This document shows, in pieces, positions 33,997 to 42,749 of a stretch of 64,000 nucleotides of DNA. Position 1 is the stretch's first letter, and every line of letters begins with the position of its first letter. The position numbers and the translations under genes are program-made. The notes under the pieces were generated by a model. That model worked only from the letters and a program-made list of their open reading frames with translations, was not told the DNA's origin and ran no database searches. The DNA is from Streptomyces gobiensis. GTDB lineage: Bacteria > Actinomycetota > Actinomycetes > Streptomycetales > Streptomycetaceae. The stretch covers positions 5,520,001 to 5,584,000 of the forward strand of contig NZ_CP086120.1 of the NCBI RefSeq assembly GCF_021216675.1. The letters are read 5' to 3'.

Positions 33997-35452
33997 GCGC
34001 CAGTGCGCCGAAGACGGCCACCACGGCGAGCGCCACATACACCACCCAGTCGCCGATGCGGATGTACGGGCTGCTGCCCGAGGCCAGCGGCACAGGGTAG
34101 ACCCGCGCCGTGCTGCGGTCCGTGCCCAGCTGTTCGCCCACCGGCTCACCGTGTGGCCCGAACACCGCGGTGATCCCCGTAAGCGTCGAATGCGCCATCG
34201 GCCGCCCGCTCTCGGCCGCCCGCAGCGCCGCGAGTGAGGCGTGCTGCTGGGGTGCCCAGCTCTCCTGGAAGGTGGACGTCGCCGACTGCGCGACCAGCAG
34301 CTGAGCGCCATCCCGGACCAGATGGCGGCTCATATCGGGGAAAGCTGTCTCAAGGCAGACCAGCGGTCCGATCCGTAGCCCGTCCGCGTCCATCACCACC
34401 TGTTCGGTGCCGCGGTGGCGGTCCTCCTCCGCCGCCGGCCCCACGGACGTCACCCAGCCGAGCACCGATCGGGCCGGCACATACTCCCCGAAGGGCACCA
34501 GCCGCATCTTGTCGTAGCGGTCACCGGTCAGACCCCGCTCCCCGACCAGCACCGAACTCTTGAAGATGCCCGGTCCGCCCACCCGCCGGGCATCCACATT
34601 CACCAGCACCGGCGCACCCACCTTCCGGGAGAGCGCCGCCAGCCGCGCGGCAAGATCCGGCCGGGCGGACAGGTCGTAGCCGACGCTGCTCTCCGCCCAC
34701 ACCACCAGATCCACCTCCTGGCCGGCCAGCCCGCGGGTCAGCTCCTCGCCCCGGTCGAAGCGCACGGACGCTGACGGTGTGATCCCCGGCTGCACCAGTG
34801 CCACCCGCGCGGTGCCCGTCCGCTCCGGCAGCGGCGTCCACACCCACGCGGCAGCCGCGGCCGACACACCGACGGCGAGGGCACAGCCAGCGGCGATACG
34901 GCCCCGGGGCGCCGTGATCAGCGTGGCCAGGGCCAGGTTCACCGCCACGAGCAGAAAGCTGACCAGCCAGACCCCGCCCCAGGAAGCAAGCCGCAGCGCG
35001 GGCGGCACCTGCCACTGACTCGCCCCGAGCAGCCCCCACGGGCCGCCCAAGTACTCCCAGGACCGCACCAGTTCGGCCAGCAGCCAGACCGACGGCAGCA
35101 GCGCCATGGCCACCAGCACCTGGCCCGCCGGAGGTGAGCCCGCCAGCAGCCGCCACACCAGCCAGCCCCACGGTGCCCACAGCACCCCCAGCAGCGCGGC
35201 CAGCACCAGCAGAAAAACATGGAGATTCGGCACCAGCCAGTGGTGCATCGCCAGCAGGAAGCCGGTGCCGCCCAGCCACCCGTACCAGGCCGCGTTCCGC
35301 CCGCCGGCCGCCGCCCGCAGCAGCAGTAGCCACGGCACCAGCGCCAGATACGCCAGCCACCACAGCGACGGGGCCGGGAACGCCAGCGCGGGCAGTGCCC
35401 CGCACCCGACCGCCGCCGCCCCGCGCCACCACCGGTCGACCGACAGCCGCAT
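33968..35452 (-). CDS. lnt: Apolipoprotein N-acyltransferase
   Basis: 494 residues: about six N-terminal membrane helices, a nitrilase-like (CN_hydrolase) domain facing outward, and a C-terminal helix. The catalytic triad positions are visible: E in WAESSVGYD, K in YDKMRLVPFGEYVP, C in LVCLETAFP. It adds the third acyl chain to the N-terminal Cys of lipoproteins. Unlike most Gram-positives, streptomycetes carry Lnt, consistent with the several lipobox proteins in this window. ATG 35452. Confidence 0.92.
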   Translation of the reverse strand: MRLSVDRWWRGAAAVGCGALPALAFPAPSLWWLAYLALVPWLLLLRAAAGGRNAAWYGWLGGTGFLLAMHHWLVPNLHVFLLVLAALLGVLWAPWGWLVWRLLAGSPPAGQVLVAMALLPSVWLLAELVRSWEYLGGPWGLLGASQWQVPPALRLASWGGVWLVSFLLVAVNLALATLITAPRGRIAAGCALAVGVSAAAAAWVWTPLPERTGTARVALVQPGITPSASVRFDRGEELTRGLAGQEVDLVVWAESSVGYDLSARPDLAARLAALSRKVGAPVLVNVDARRVGGPGIFKSSVLVGERGLTGDRYDKMRLVPFGEYVPARSVLGWVTSVGPAAEEDRHRGTEQVVMDADGLRIGPLVCLETAFPDMSRHLVRDGAQLLVAQSATSTFQESWAPQQHASLAALRAAESGRPMAHSTLTGITAVFGPHGEPVGEQLGTDRSTARVYPVPLASGSSPYIRIGDWVVYVALAVVAVFGALALSRLVRARK

Positions 35453-35632
35453 GCCGCGCCTCCCTCAGTTGTGGAGAGACCAGTGTGCGCGCACGGCTCG
35501 CCACTGGACAGGGCCCCTCGTCGATCGGCCCAGCCCGGAACTCCTTTGGCGCAGCTGGACCACCGCTCGGGCTGCGGGCCTGTCACGGCCGTTGCAGGCT
35601 GCGAACACAAGCACCGACACGAGGGAGTACGG

Positions 35633-36787
35633 GTGAAACCGCCGGTCCATACCATCGCCCTGGCCCTGGCCGGACTGCTCACCGTGGTGACGGCCACGGC
35701 CTGTACGGGACAGGGCACACCTCTCACGACAAGGCCCGCGGGTCAGGCGGCCACCGAGCAATCGTCGCCCGCGCGCGACAAGCGCGGCGCCTTCACGCTC
35801 CTGGCGACCGGCGACATCATTCCGTATCCGTCCATTATCCAGCAGGCGCGGACCGACGCGGGCGACAGCGGCTACGACTTCCGGCAGATCCTCGCGGGGG
35901 TCGAACCGCTGATCTCCGACGCCGATGTGGCGATCTGCCATATGGAAACGCCCTACGCCGCCGAGTCCGGGCCCTTCACCGGATATCCGCTCTTCCGCTC
36001 CCCACCGCAGATCGCCGCGGCCCTGCGGGACACCGGCTACGACAGCTGTTCGACAGCGTCGAACCACACCCTCGACGACGGCTTCGCCGGGGTACGCCGC
36101 ACCCTGGACGCCCTCGATACGGCGGGGGTACGGCACACCGGCTCCGCCCGCACCGCGAAGGAGGCGCGGCGCCCGGCCCGGCTGAGCGCGGGCGGCGCCC
36201 AGCTCGCCCATCTCGCCTACACCTACGGCACCAACGGCATCCCGGCCCCACGGGACAAGCCCTGGGCCGTCAGCATGCTCGACCCCGACCGTGTGATCGC
36301 CGACGCCCGGGCCGCCCGGCGCGCGGGCGCCGATATCGTCATCGTCAGCCTGCACTGGGGCACCGAATGGCAACAGGCCCCCGACACGCGGCAGCTGCGG
36401 ATGGCCCGTAAGCTGACCGCCGCCCGCAGCGACGGAGAACGCGATATCGACCTGATCATCGGCACCCACAACCATGTCCCGCAGCCCTACGAGAAGGTCA
36501 ACGGGACCTGGGTGGTCTACGGTCTGGGCGACCAGGTCGCCAGCTTCATCCCCGCCATGTACCGCGGCAACGAGGGATCCATGGCCCGCTTCACCTTCAC
36601 CCCCCGCCCGGGCAGCGACCGCTGGACCGTGACCAGGCCGGAGTATCTGGTCAGCCACTCGGACACCGGCCCGCCCTTCCGGGTGGTCCGGGCCACGCCG
36701 CAACGCCACCGGGAGGTGCACGCCCGGGTGAGCGAGGCCGTCCTGAGCCGGGGCGCGGCCAAGGACGGACTGCGCGAAGGCAGGTGA
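35633..36787 (+). CDS. CapA-family lipoprotein (metallophosphoesterase-like)
   Basis: 384 residues. Signal peptide ends in ATAC (C24), giving a probable lipoprotein. A CapA/PgsA-type phosphatase-fold domain follows with ATGDIIPY, DVAICHMETP, DSCSTASNHTLDDG, SLHWGTEW and IGTHNHVPQP, the usual metal-binding His/Asp/Asn set. Named relatives take part in poly-gamma-glutamate capsule synthesis, but single genes like this without capBC have undefined roles. GTG 35633 has GAGGGAG upstream; the longer frame to 35471 has no signal peptide at its start. Confidence 0.87.
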   Translation: MKPPVHTIALALAGLLTVVTATACTGQGTPLTTRPAGQAATEQSSPARDKRGAFTLLATGDIIPYPSIIQQARTDAGDSGYDFRQILAGVEPLISDADVAICHMETPYAAESGPFTGYPLFRSPPQIAAALRDTGYDSCSTASNHTLDDGFAGVRRTLDALDTAGVRHTGSARTAKEARRPARLSAGGAQLAHLAYTYGTNGIPAPRDKPWAVSMLDPDRVIADARAARRAGADIVIVSLHWGTEWQQAPDTRQLRMARKLTAARSDGERDIDLIIGTHNHVPQPYEKVNGTWVVYGLGDQVASFIPAMYRGNEGSMARFTFTPRPGSDRWTVTRPEYLVSHSDTGPPFRVVRATPQRHREVHARVSEAVLSRGAAKDGLREGR

Positions 36788-36809
36788 CGCGCGGACGCGA
36801 AGGTAACGC

Positions 36810-37811
36810 TCAGAGCAGAAAGCCCGCGGGAAAAGGGTCCTCGGGGTCGAGGAAGTACTGGGCGGTGCCGGTCAGCCAGGCCCGGCCTGTGATGGTGGGC
36901 ACAACGGCGGGCGCCCCGCCGACCGTGGTCTCCTCGATGAGCCGCCCGGTGAAGCGGGTGCCGAGGAAGGATTCATTGACGAAGTCCGAGTGCAGCCCCA
37001 GCTCACCCCGGGCGTGCAGCTGGGCCATCCGGGCGCTGGTCCCGGTGCCGCAGGGTGAACGGTCGAACATCCCCGGATGGATCACCATGACATGCCGGGA
37101 GCGGTGGGCGTCCGCCCCAGGGGCGAGGAACTGCACATGGCGGCACCCGGCGATGCCCGGGTCGTCCGGATGCACCGGCCGGGCCTGCTCGTTGACGGCG
37201 TCCAGCAGGGTCAGACCCGCGTCCATGATGGCCCGGTGCGCACCCCGGTCGAAGGGCAGCCCGACCGCGTCAAGCGGCAGGATCGCGTAGAAGTTGCCAC
37301 CGAAGGCCAGGTCGTAGCGGAGCTCACCGAACCGCGCCGCCCGCACCGTTCGGTCCAGCCCGGCGCTGAAGGAGGGCACATTGCGGATCGTCACCCCCTT
37401 TGCCGCGCCGTCCTCAACCCGTACCGAGGCGACCACCAGCCCCGCCGGGGTATCGAGCCGGACCGTGGTGACCGGCTCGGTCACCGGCACCATGCCGGTC
37501 TCCACCAGCACCGTCGCCACCCCGATCGTGCCGTGCCCGCACATCGGCAGACAGCCGGAGGTCTCGATATAGACCACGCCCCAGTCGGCGTCCGCCCGGG
37601 TGGCCGGTTGCAGGATCGCACCGCTCATGGCGGCGTGCCCGCGCGGCTCGTACATCAGCAGCGTGCGCAGCTCATCCAGTTCCTTCATGACATGGAGCCG
37701 CCGCTCGGCCATGGTGGCCCCCGGCAGCGCGCCGACACCGCCGGTGATGACCCGGGTCGGCATGCCCTCGGTGTGCGAGTCGACCGCGTGGAACACCCGG
37801 CTGGTCCTCAT
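36810..37811 (-). CDS. 4-hydroxyproline 2-epimerase (proline-racemase family)
   Basis: 333 residues with both catalytic cysteines: C91 in LPMCGHGTIG and C254 in DRSPCGTGTSA, the two-cysteine arrangement of proline racemase and hydroxyproline epimerase. It turns trans-4-hydroxy-L-proline into cis-4-hydroxy-D-proline. ATG 37811 overlaps the stop of the upstream deaminase gene by 4 nt. It is last in a five-gene operon that converts hydroxyproline to 2-oxoglutarate semialdehyde, which argues for the hydroxyproline substrate rather than proline. Confidence 0.9.
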   Translation of the reverse strand: MRTSRVFHAVDSHTEGMPTRVITGGVGALPGATMAERRLHVMKELDELRTLLMYEPRGHAAMSGAILQPATRADADWGVVYIETSGCLPMCGHGTIGVATVLVETGMVPVTEPVTTVRLDTPAGLVVASVRVEDGAAKGVTIRNVPSFSAGLDRTVRAARFGELRYDLAFGGNFYAILPLDAVGLPFDRGAHRAIMDAGLTLLDAVNEQARPVHPDDPGIAGCRHVQFLAPGADAHRSRHVMVIHPGMFDRSPCGTGTSARMAQLHARGELGLHSDFVNESFLGTRFTGRLIEETTVGGAPAVVPTITGRAWLTGTAQYFLDPEDPFPAGFLL

Positions 37812-38752
37812 CGGTGTCCCGCCGCAAGCAGCTTCCCGGTGGCGGCGCGGACCATGGCGTCCTGCTCGGCCGTGAGCGGGACCCGGGGCGGGCGGCAGGG
37901 TCCGCCGTACCGTCCCGCCACCTCCATGGATGCCTTGATCGCCTGGACGAACTCGGTTCTGGAATCCCAGCGCAGCAACGGATGCAGCGCCCGGTAGAGG
38001 GGCAGCGCCGCTGCCAGATCGCCGGACACCCCGGCATGGTAGAGGGCGGCACAGGAGGCGGGCAGCGCGTTGGGGTATCCCGCTACCCAGCCGACGGCCC
38101 CGCTGACGGCGAGCTCCAGCAGCACATCATCGGCCCCGGCCAGCACATCGAGGCCAGGCGCGAGTTCGGCGATCTCATAGCTACGACGCACATCGCCGCT
38201 GAACTCCTTGACCGCGACGATCGCCCCCTCGCCGTACAGCCGGGCGAGCAGCGACGGGGCGAGATCGACCCGGGTGTCATGCGGATTGTTGTAGGCGATG
38301 ACCGGCAGCCCCGCCTCGGCCACCGCGGTGAAGTGGCCGAGCACCGCGCGCTCATCGGCCCGGTAGCCGTTCGGCGGAAGCAGCAGCACCGAGCGGCAGT
38401 CGGTCGCCACCGCCTGCTCGGCCCAGCGACGGGCGGCCCGCGCACCATAGGCCGCGACACCCGGCACCACCCGTGCACCACCGACCGCCGCGACGGCCGT
38501 CTCGACGACCCGGCTGCGCTCCTCATCGCTGAGCGTCTGATATTCGCCCAGCGAGCCGTTGGGCACCACACCGTCGCAGCCCTGCTCCACCAGCCAGCGG
38601 CAGTGCTCACCGTAGGCCTCGTAATCCACCGATAAATCGTTGCGCAGCGGCAGCGCGGTGGCGACGAGCAGGCCGTGCCATGGCTGGGTTCTGCGTGGGG
38701 TCACGCGCTCGGTCACGCGCTCGGTCAAGGGCTCGGTCCCGGGATCGGTCAT
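37808..38752 (-). CDS. DHDPS/NAL-family protein, probable pyrroline-4-hydroxy-2-carboxylate deaminase
   Basis: 314 residues of the dihydrodipicolinate synthase superfamily: Schiff-base lysine in IVAVKEFSGD, tyrosine motif AYNNP, and GSLGEYQTLSDEER. In hydroxyproline operons this family member deaminates 1-pyrroline-4-hydroxy-2-carboxylate to 2-oxoglutarate semialdehyde. ATG 38752 follows GAGGGAGAG; the N-terminus holds a short TERVTERVT repeat from a 12-bp DNA duplication. It overlaps both neighbours by 4 nt. Confidence 0.87.
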   Translation of the reverse strand: MTDPGTEPLTERVTERVTPRRTQPWHGLLVATALPLRNDLSVDYEAYGEHCRWLVEQGCDGVVPNGSLGEYQTLSDEERSRVVETAVAAVGGARVVPGVAAYGARAARRWAEQAVATDCRSVLLLPPNGYRADERAVLGHFTAVAEAGLPVIAYNNPHDTRVDLAPSLLARLYGEGAIVAVKEFSGDVRRSYEIAELAPGLDVLAGADDVLLELAVSGAVGWVAGYPNALPASCAALYHAGVSGDLAAALPLYRALHPLLRWDSRTEFVQAIKASMEVAGRYGGPCRPPRVPLTAEQDAMVRAATGKLLAAGHR

Positions 38753-40068
38753 GGGTTCTCTCCCTCGTAGGTGGCGAGATCGGACAGCCGGATCGGGTGC
38801 GCGATCGGGCGGGCGCCGAGCCCGGCGGCCCCGCCCGTGAGCAGCCCCGTGGCGAAGCCGCACACCCGTGCCTGGCAGGGGCCCATACCGATGCGGGTGA
38901 GCAGCTTCACCGAACGCGCATCGCAGGCCCCCAGCTCCTGGGCGGCGCGCAGCCGGGCGTACGGAACCTTCTCGCAGCGGCAGATGACGGTGTCCGCGTG
39001 CAGCCAGCTCCGCCAGCCGTCCCGCACGGGGAAGGCCGTGTGCAGTACGGCGGCGAAGCCGCGCAGCCGGGCACGGCGTCGGCGCAGCGTGGCGGGGACC
39101 GGGGCCCGGGCCGCCGCCAGACCGGCGATGGTTCCCTCCACCGCGGCCAGCCCCGCACCGCCGACGCCGGTGAGCTCGCCGGCCGTGTAGACGCCGGGCA
39201 CACTGGTGCGCTGCCGGTCATCGACGGCCAGGACCTGACCGCCACCGGTATCGCGGGTGGTCGCACAGCCCAGCTGCAGCGGCAGTTCGAGCTGCGGGGT
39301 GAAGCCGTATCCGAACGCGAGGGTGTCACAGGCGATATGGCGCTCCGACCCCCGCACCGGCCGCCAGCCCGAGTCGAGCCGGGCCGTAGTGACACCCTTC
39401 AGCGACCCCTCGCCGTGCGCGGCGATCACCGTGCGGCCGGTGCGGTACGGGACCCGGTGCCGGGCGAGTACCGCGGCGTACCGGGCCGCCTCCAGCAGCC
39501 TCCCCGGCGGGACGGCACCAGCCCCGCGCACCAGCGCCGGAAGCGGTGAGTTCGCCTCGTATACGCCCACCACCCGAGCCCCCGCCGTGGCGAGCCCCGA
39601 GGCCACCGGCAGCAGAAACGGCCCGGTGCCCGCGACCAGCACGCGGTCGCCCGCCACCACCCCGCTCCCCTTCAGCAGCGCCTGGGCACCGCCCGCGGTG
39701 AGCACACCGGGCAGCTCCCAGCCGGGGAACGGCAGCACCCGGTCACAGGCCCCGGTCGCCAGCACCAGCGCCCGCGCGGCCACCGTCACCGGGCGCTCCT
39801 CGCGGTCGCCGCTCAGACAGTGCGCCGCCCCCGGCTCCACGGCCCAGACCCGGTGCCCCGGCAGCAGATGGACCGGCAGCCCGCCCACGGCCGAGGTCAG
39901 CCGGGCGAGCCCGCGTGGGAGCCGGGCGTCCGGCGGGTGCCGGAAGAACTGCCCGCCGGGCCGGGCACCCGCGTCGGTGACCGCCACCCGCAGTCCGGCA
40001 CGGGCGGCGGCCACAGCGGCGCTGAGCCCCGCGGGCCCGGCGCCGATCACCAGCAGGTCATACGTCAT
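38749..40068 (-). CDS. FAD/[2Fe-2S] subunit of D-hydroxyproline dehydrogenase (HcnB-like)
   Basis: 439 residues. N-terminal FAD-binding fold VIGAGPAGLSAAVAAARAG, a pyridine-disulfide-oxidoreductase middle, and a C-terminal BFD-like iron-sulfur domain with cysteines in VICRCEKVP and GMGPCQARVCG. Together with the two genes just before it, it makes the heterotrimeric dehydrogenase that oxidises cis-4-hydroxy-D-proline. ATG 40068 overlaps the small ferredoxin-like gene by 4 nt. Hydrogen-cyanide or octopine-type oxidation is the alternative for this subunit family, but the epimerase and deaminase genes point to hydroxyproline. Confidence 0.88.
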   Translation of the reverse strand: MTYDLLVIGAGPAGLSAAVAAARAGLRVAVTDAGARPGGQFFRHPPDARLPRGLARLTSAVGGLPVHLLPGHRVWAVEPGAAHCLSGDREERPVTVAARALVLATGACDRVLPFPGWELPGVLTAGGAQALLKGSGVVAGDRVLVAGTGPFLLPVASGLATAGARVVGVYEANSPLPALVRGAGAVPPGRLLEAARYAAVLARHRVPYRTGRTVIAAHGEGSLKGVTTARLDSGWRPVRGSERHIACDTLAFGYGFTPQLELPLQLGCATTRDTGGGQVLAVDDRQRTSVPGVYTAGELTGVGGAGLAAVEGTIAGLAAARAPVPATLRRRRARLRGFAAVLHTAFPVRDGWRSWLHADTVICRCEKVPYARLRAAQELGACDARSVKLLTRIGMGPCQARVCGFATGLLTGGAAGLGARPIAHPIRLSDLATYEGENP

Positions 40069-40271
40069 GACCCGGTCACCACCTCATCGCCCGGCCGGGC
40101 CTCGGTGACGCAAGCCCGCAGCGTGGCGCTGCCGTTGACCGTGACCACACAGGAGAAGCAGACCCCGATCCCGCAGAACACCAGCCGGACCCCGGCCGCG
40201 TGCAGCGCCGCGCCGATGGTCTGTCCCGGCCGCAGTGGCACCGCGGTGCCGTTCACCGTGAGCTCGTTCAT
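40065..40271 (-). CDS. [2Fe-2S]-binding small subunit (HcnA-like)
   Basis: 68 residues, plant-type ferredoxin-like fold with C33-x4-C38-x2-C41-x12-C54 as cluster ligands. It serves as the electron-transfer gamma subunit of the D-hydroxyproline dehydrogenase. Both ends overlap the neighbouring genes by 4 nt (ATGA), so its translation is coupled. Confidence 0.9.
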   Translation of the reverse strand: MNELTVNGTAVPLRPGQTIGAALHAAGVRLVFCGIGVCFSCVVTVNGSATLRACVTEARPGDEVVTGS

Positions 40272-41407
40272 GTGCTGAACCTCCCCGGTCGGAAAGGCGC
40301 GAGATCGACCGGTGGCCTGGCTCCGGTCAGCAGCGCGGCGATCGCCTCGCCGGTGGCCGGGGCGAGACCGATACCGGCGCCCTCATGGCCGCAGGCGTGG
40401 AACAGGCCGGGCCGCCCCGGGTCAGGGCCGATCACCGGGAGCTGGTCCGGGCAGTAGGGCCTGAAGCCGCAGTAGGTCCGGATGGCCCGTACCTGGCCCA
40501 GCGCCGGAAACAGCCGCACCGCCTGCGCTGCCAGCCGCCCCAGCACCGGCAGCGACACCCTCCGGTCGAAGCCGACCCGTTCCCGGCTCGCCCCGATCAG
40601 CACCGTGCCCGCGGGCGTGGACTCGACCACGGGTGAAGTCTCCAACCCGGCGGCGTCGCTGGCTACATCGCGGACATAGGCCGCCGTGTAGACCTTGTGC
40701 CGGATATATCCGGTCGGCAGCGGCTCGGTCACCAGCACGAAGCCGCGCCGGGGCAGGACCGGCAGCTCGGTGCCCGCGAGCGCCGCCACCTCACCGCCCC
40801 AGGGCCCGGCGGCGTTCACCACTGCGGCGGCGGGCAGGTCGCCGTCCGTGGTGCGCACTCCGGCGACCCGGTCGCGGCCCAGCACTCCGGTGACCCGGGT
40901 GCCGGTAAGGACCATGGCACCGCTGTGCCTGAGCAGCCGCGCCGTGGCCAGCATGGGCTGGACCTGCGCGTCCTGCGGATAGAACACACCCCCCGCCAGG
41001 CCATCGGACAGCAGGGGCTCATAGTTCCGCAGCTCCCGCGCGGCCACCGCCCGCTGCTGGACGCCACTGGCACGCTGTGCGGTCGCCAGTGCGGTGAGCG
41101 CTGTGCGGCTCTGTTCGGTCGGGGCCACGACGAGTCCGCCCTTGGGTTCGTATTCAAACCCACCGGCCTGCGCAAGCTCGCGCCATAACCGGCTGGACCG
41201 CAGCGCGAGCCGTAGCTCGGGCCCCGGCTGCTTATCGGAGAGCAGCACATTGCCCTCGCCAGCGCCGCTGGTGCCGCCCGCGACCGGCCCCCGGTCCACG
41301 ACCACCACGTCAAGTCCGGACCGGGCGGCGTAGTAGGCACAGGCGGCGCCGACCAGCCCGGCTCCGATGACGACCACATCGGCCGCCCTCGCTGTCCCGT
41401 TGCGCAA
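40268..41407 (-). CDS. FAD-dependent (DAO-type) catalytic subunit of D-hydroxyproline dehydrogenase (HcnC-like)
   Basis: About 379 residues of the DAO superfamily: FAD loop VVVIGAGLVGAACAYYAARSG and the C-terminal GHEGAGIGLAPATG. It is the catalytic subunit that oxidises the amino acid. The start is uncertain: TTG 41407 has AAGGGGG five nt upstream and begins just before the Rossmann fold; ATG 41458 would add 17 residues without SD. First gene of a five-gene minus-strand operon. A 14-bp palindrome covers the TTG start. Confidence 0.85.
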   Translation of the reverse strand: MRNGTARAADVVVIGAGLVGAACAYYAARSGLDVVVVDRGPVAGGTSGAGEGNVLLSDKQPGPELRLALRSSRLWRELAQAGGFEYEPKGGLVVAPTEQSRTALTALATAQRASGVQQRAVAARELRNYEPLLSDGLAGGVFYPQDAQVQPMLATARLLRHSGAMVLTGTRVTGVLGRDRVAGVRTTDGDLPAAAVVNAAGPWGGEVAALAGTELPVLPRRGFVLVTEPLPTGYIRHKVYTAAYVRDVASDAAGLETSPVVESTPAGTVLIGASRERVGFDRRVSLPVLGRLAAQAVRLFPALGQVRAIRTYCGFRPYCPDQLPVIGPDPGRPGLFHACGHEGAGIGLAPATGEAIAALLTGARPPVDLAPFRPGRFST

Positions 41408-41410
41408 CGG
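41397..41410. promoter_or_regulatory. 14-bp palindrome at the start of the hydroxyproline operon
   Basis: CCGTTGCGCAACGG is perfectly palindromic and covers the chosen TTG start and the bases next to its SD, in the 124-nt region between the operon and the divergent MFS gene. It could be a repressor operator or, in RNA, a hairpin hiding the start codon. Confidence 0.5.
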
Positions 41411-41531
41411 ACCCCCTTGAGCGACCGACGCCGGGCGCGCCGAGCAAATCGGCGCCATGGACCGTTCCCGCTGGAATGCTGCCCCGTGCACGGATATTTC
41501 ATGGGCGGGGCTGGACAAGGAAGGCATCCGA

Positions 41532-42749
41532 GTGCGTACCTATGGCCCGCTGTTCCGGCTGCCCGGTGCCCGCGCCTTTGTGGTCGCTGGTTTTGTGGGC
41601 CGGTTTCCCATGTCCATGCGGAGCCTCGGCTGTCTGCTGATGATCTCGCTGCTGACCGGTTCCTACGCACTGGCCGGTGGTGTGACGGCGGCGTTGACCC
41701 TCGCACAGGCCGTGGCCGCTCCGGTGCTGGGGCGGGCGGCGGACCGGCATGGTCAGCGCACGGTCATCCCGGTGACGCTGACGGCGCACGGCTGCGGGAT
41801 GGCCGCCCTCATCGTCCTGGCCACGCAGGGGAGACCAGCCTGGGCACTGGTCGGCGCGGCGGTGCTCGCCGGGGGGTCGGCGCTTCCGCTGGGGTCTTTG
41901 GTGCGGACCCGGTGGACGGCGCTGGTGGGCGGAACCCCACAGCTGTCGGCCGCCTTCGCCCTGGAGTCGGTGCTGGACGAGGCCATCTTCGTACTCGGTC
42001 CGGTCCTGGTGACCGCACTGGCCGTGGGCCTGTTTCCGGCCGCGGGGCTGGCCGGTGCGCTGCTCCTGACCGCGATGGGCTCACTGGGGCTCGCGGCGGC
42101 GCGCCGTACCGAGCCACCCCGCTCAAGGACCATGGAGCGCGGCCGCCGGGAAGCCCTGCTGCGCACCCGGGGCGTGGCCACGCTGCTGACCGTGCACGCC
42201 GCGTTGGGTGTCTTTCTCGGCGCGGTGGACGTAGGCATCGTCGCCTTCGCGACGGAGCGCGGATCAGCGGGAGCGGCCGGAGTGCTGCTGGCACTGGTGG
42301 CGGTGGGCAGCCTGGCCGCGGGTCTCGTCTACGGCGGCGTGCGGTCCTGGCGGTTCGCGCTGCCGGAGCGTTTCCTCCTGCTGGCCATCGCCCTGTGCCT
42401 GCTGTCCGTGCCCCTGGTCTTCGCGCGGACCATTCCGGTGATGGCCCTGAGCGCGGTCCTCGCGGGGATGGCCGTATCGCCCATGCTGATCTCCGGCAAC
42501 GCCCTGGTCGAGTCGCTGGCGCGGCGTACGAAGCTGACCGAGGGCTTCTCATGGCTGTCCAGCGCGGTGACCGTGGGAATGGCGGCAGGCACGGCGGCCG
42601 CGGGCTTCCTGGTCGACGCGGGCAGCAGCCGCAGCGCTCTGGTGTGTGCGGTCCTCAGCGCGGCGGTGGCCGCCATCGCCGCGGCCGCGGGCCGCCGCCG
42701 GCTGCGGGTGGCCGCGCAGCCTCAGCCGCCGATGTCCTGGCCCGCGTAG
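41532..42749 (+). CDS. MFS transporter
   Basis: 405 residues with about 12 hydrophobic helices. The inter-helix loop GRAADRHGQRTV (loop 2-3) matches the MFS signature. It is probably an exporter or a small-solute transporter. GTG 41532 is preceded by AAGGAAGGC; the frame runs open to 41457 without an SD. It is divergent from the hydroxyproline operon, so uptake of hydroxyproline is possible but unproven. Its last 28 nt overlap uppP tail to tail. Confidence 0.85.
   Translation: MRTYGPLFRLPGARAFVVAGFVGRFPMSMRSLGCLLMISLLTGSYALAGGVTAALTLAQAVAAPVLGRAADRHGQRTVIPVTLTAHGCGMAALIVLATQGRPAWALVGAAVLAGGSALPLGSLVRTRWTALVGGTPQLSAAFALESVLDEAIFVLGPVLVTALAVGLFPAAGLAGALLLTAMGSLGLAAARRTEPPRSRTMERGRREALLRTRGVATLLTVHAALGVFLGAVDVGIVAFATERGSAGAAGVLLALVAVGSLAAGLVYGGVRSWRFALPERFLLLAIALCLLSVPLVFARTIPVMALSAVLAGMAVSPMLISGNALVESLARRTKLTEGFSWLSSAVTVGMAAGTAAAGFLVDAGSSRSALVCAVLSAAVAAIAAAAGRRRLRVAAQPQPPMSWPA

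Noticed and set aside
32821..34311. 496-codon minus-strand frame
   Set aside because: It runs antisense through the Gfo/Idh/MocA gene and the remnant, shows no family resemblance, and the plus-strand gene has a clear Rossmann motif.
38690..38740. Repeated CGCTCGGTCACG units as a possible repeat array
   Set aside because: They lie inside the deaminase coding region, encode TERVTERVT, are only 12 bp long and have no spacers. Not a CRISPR array.
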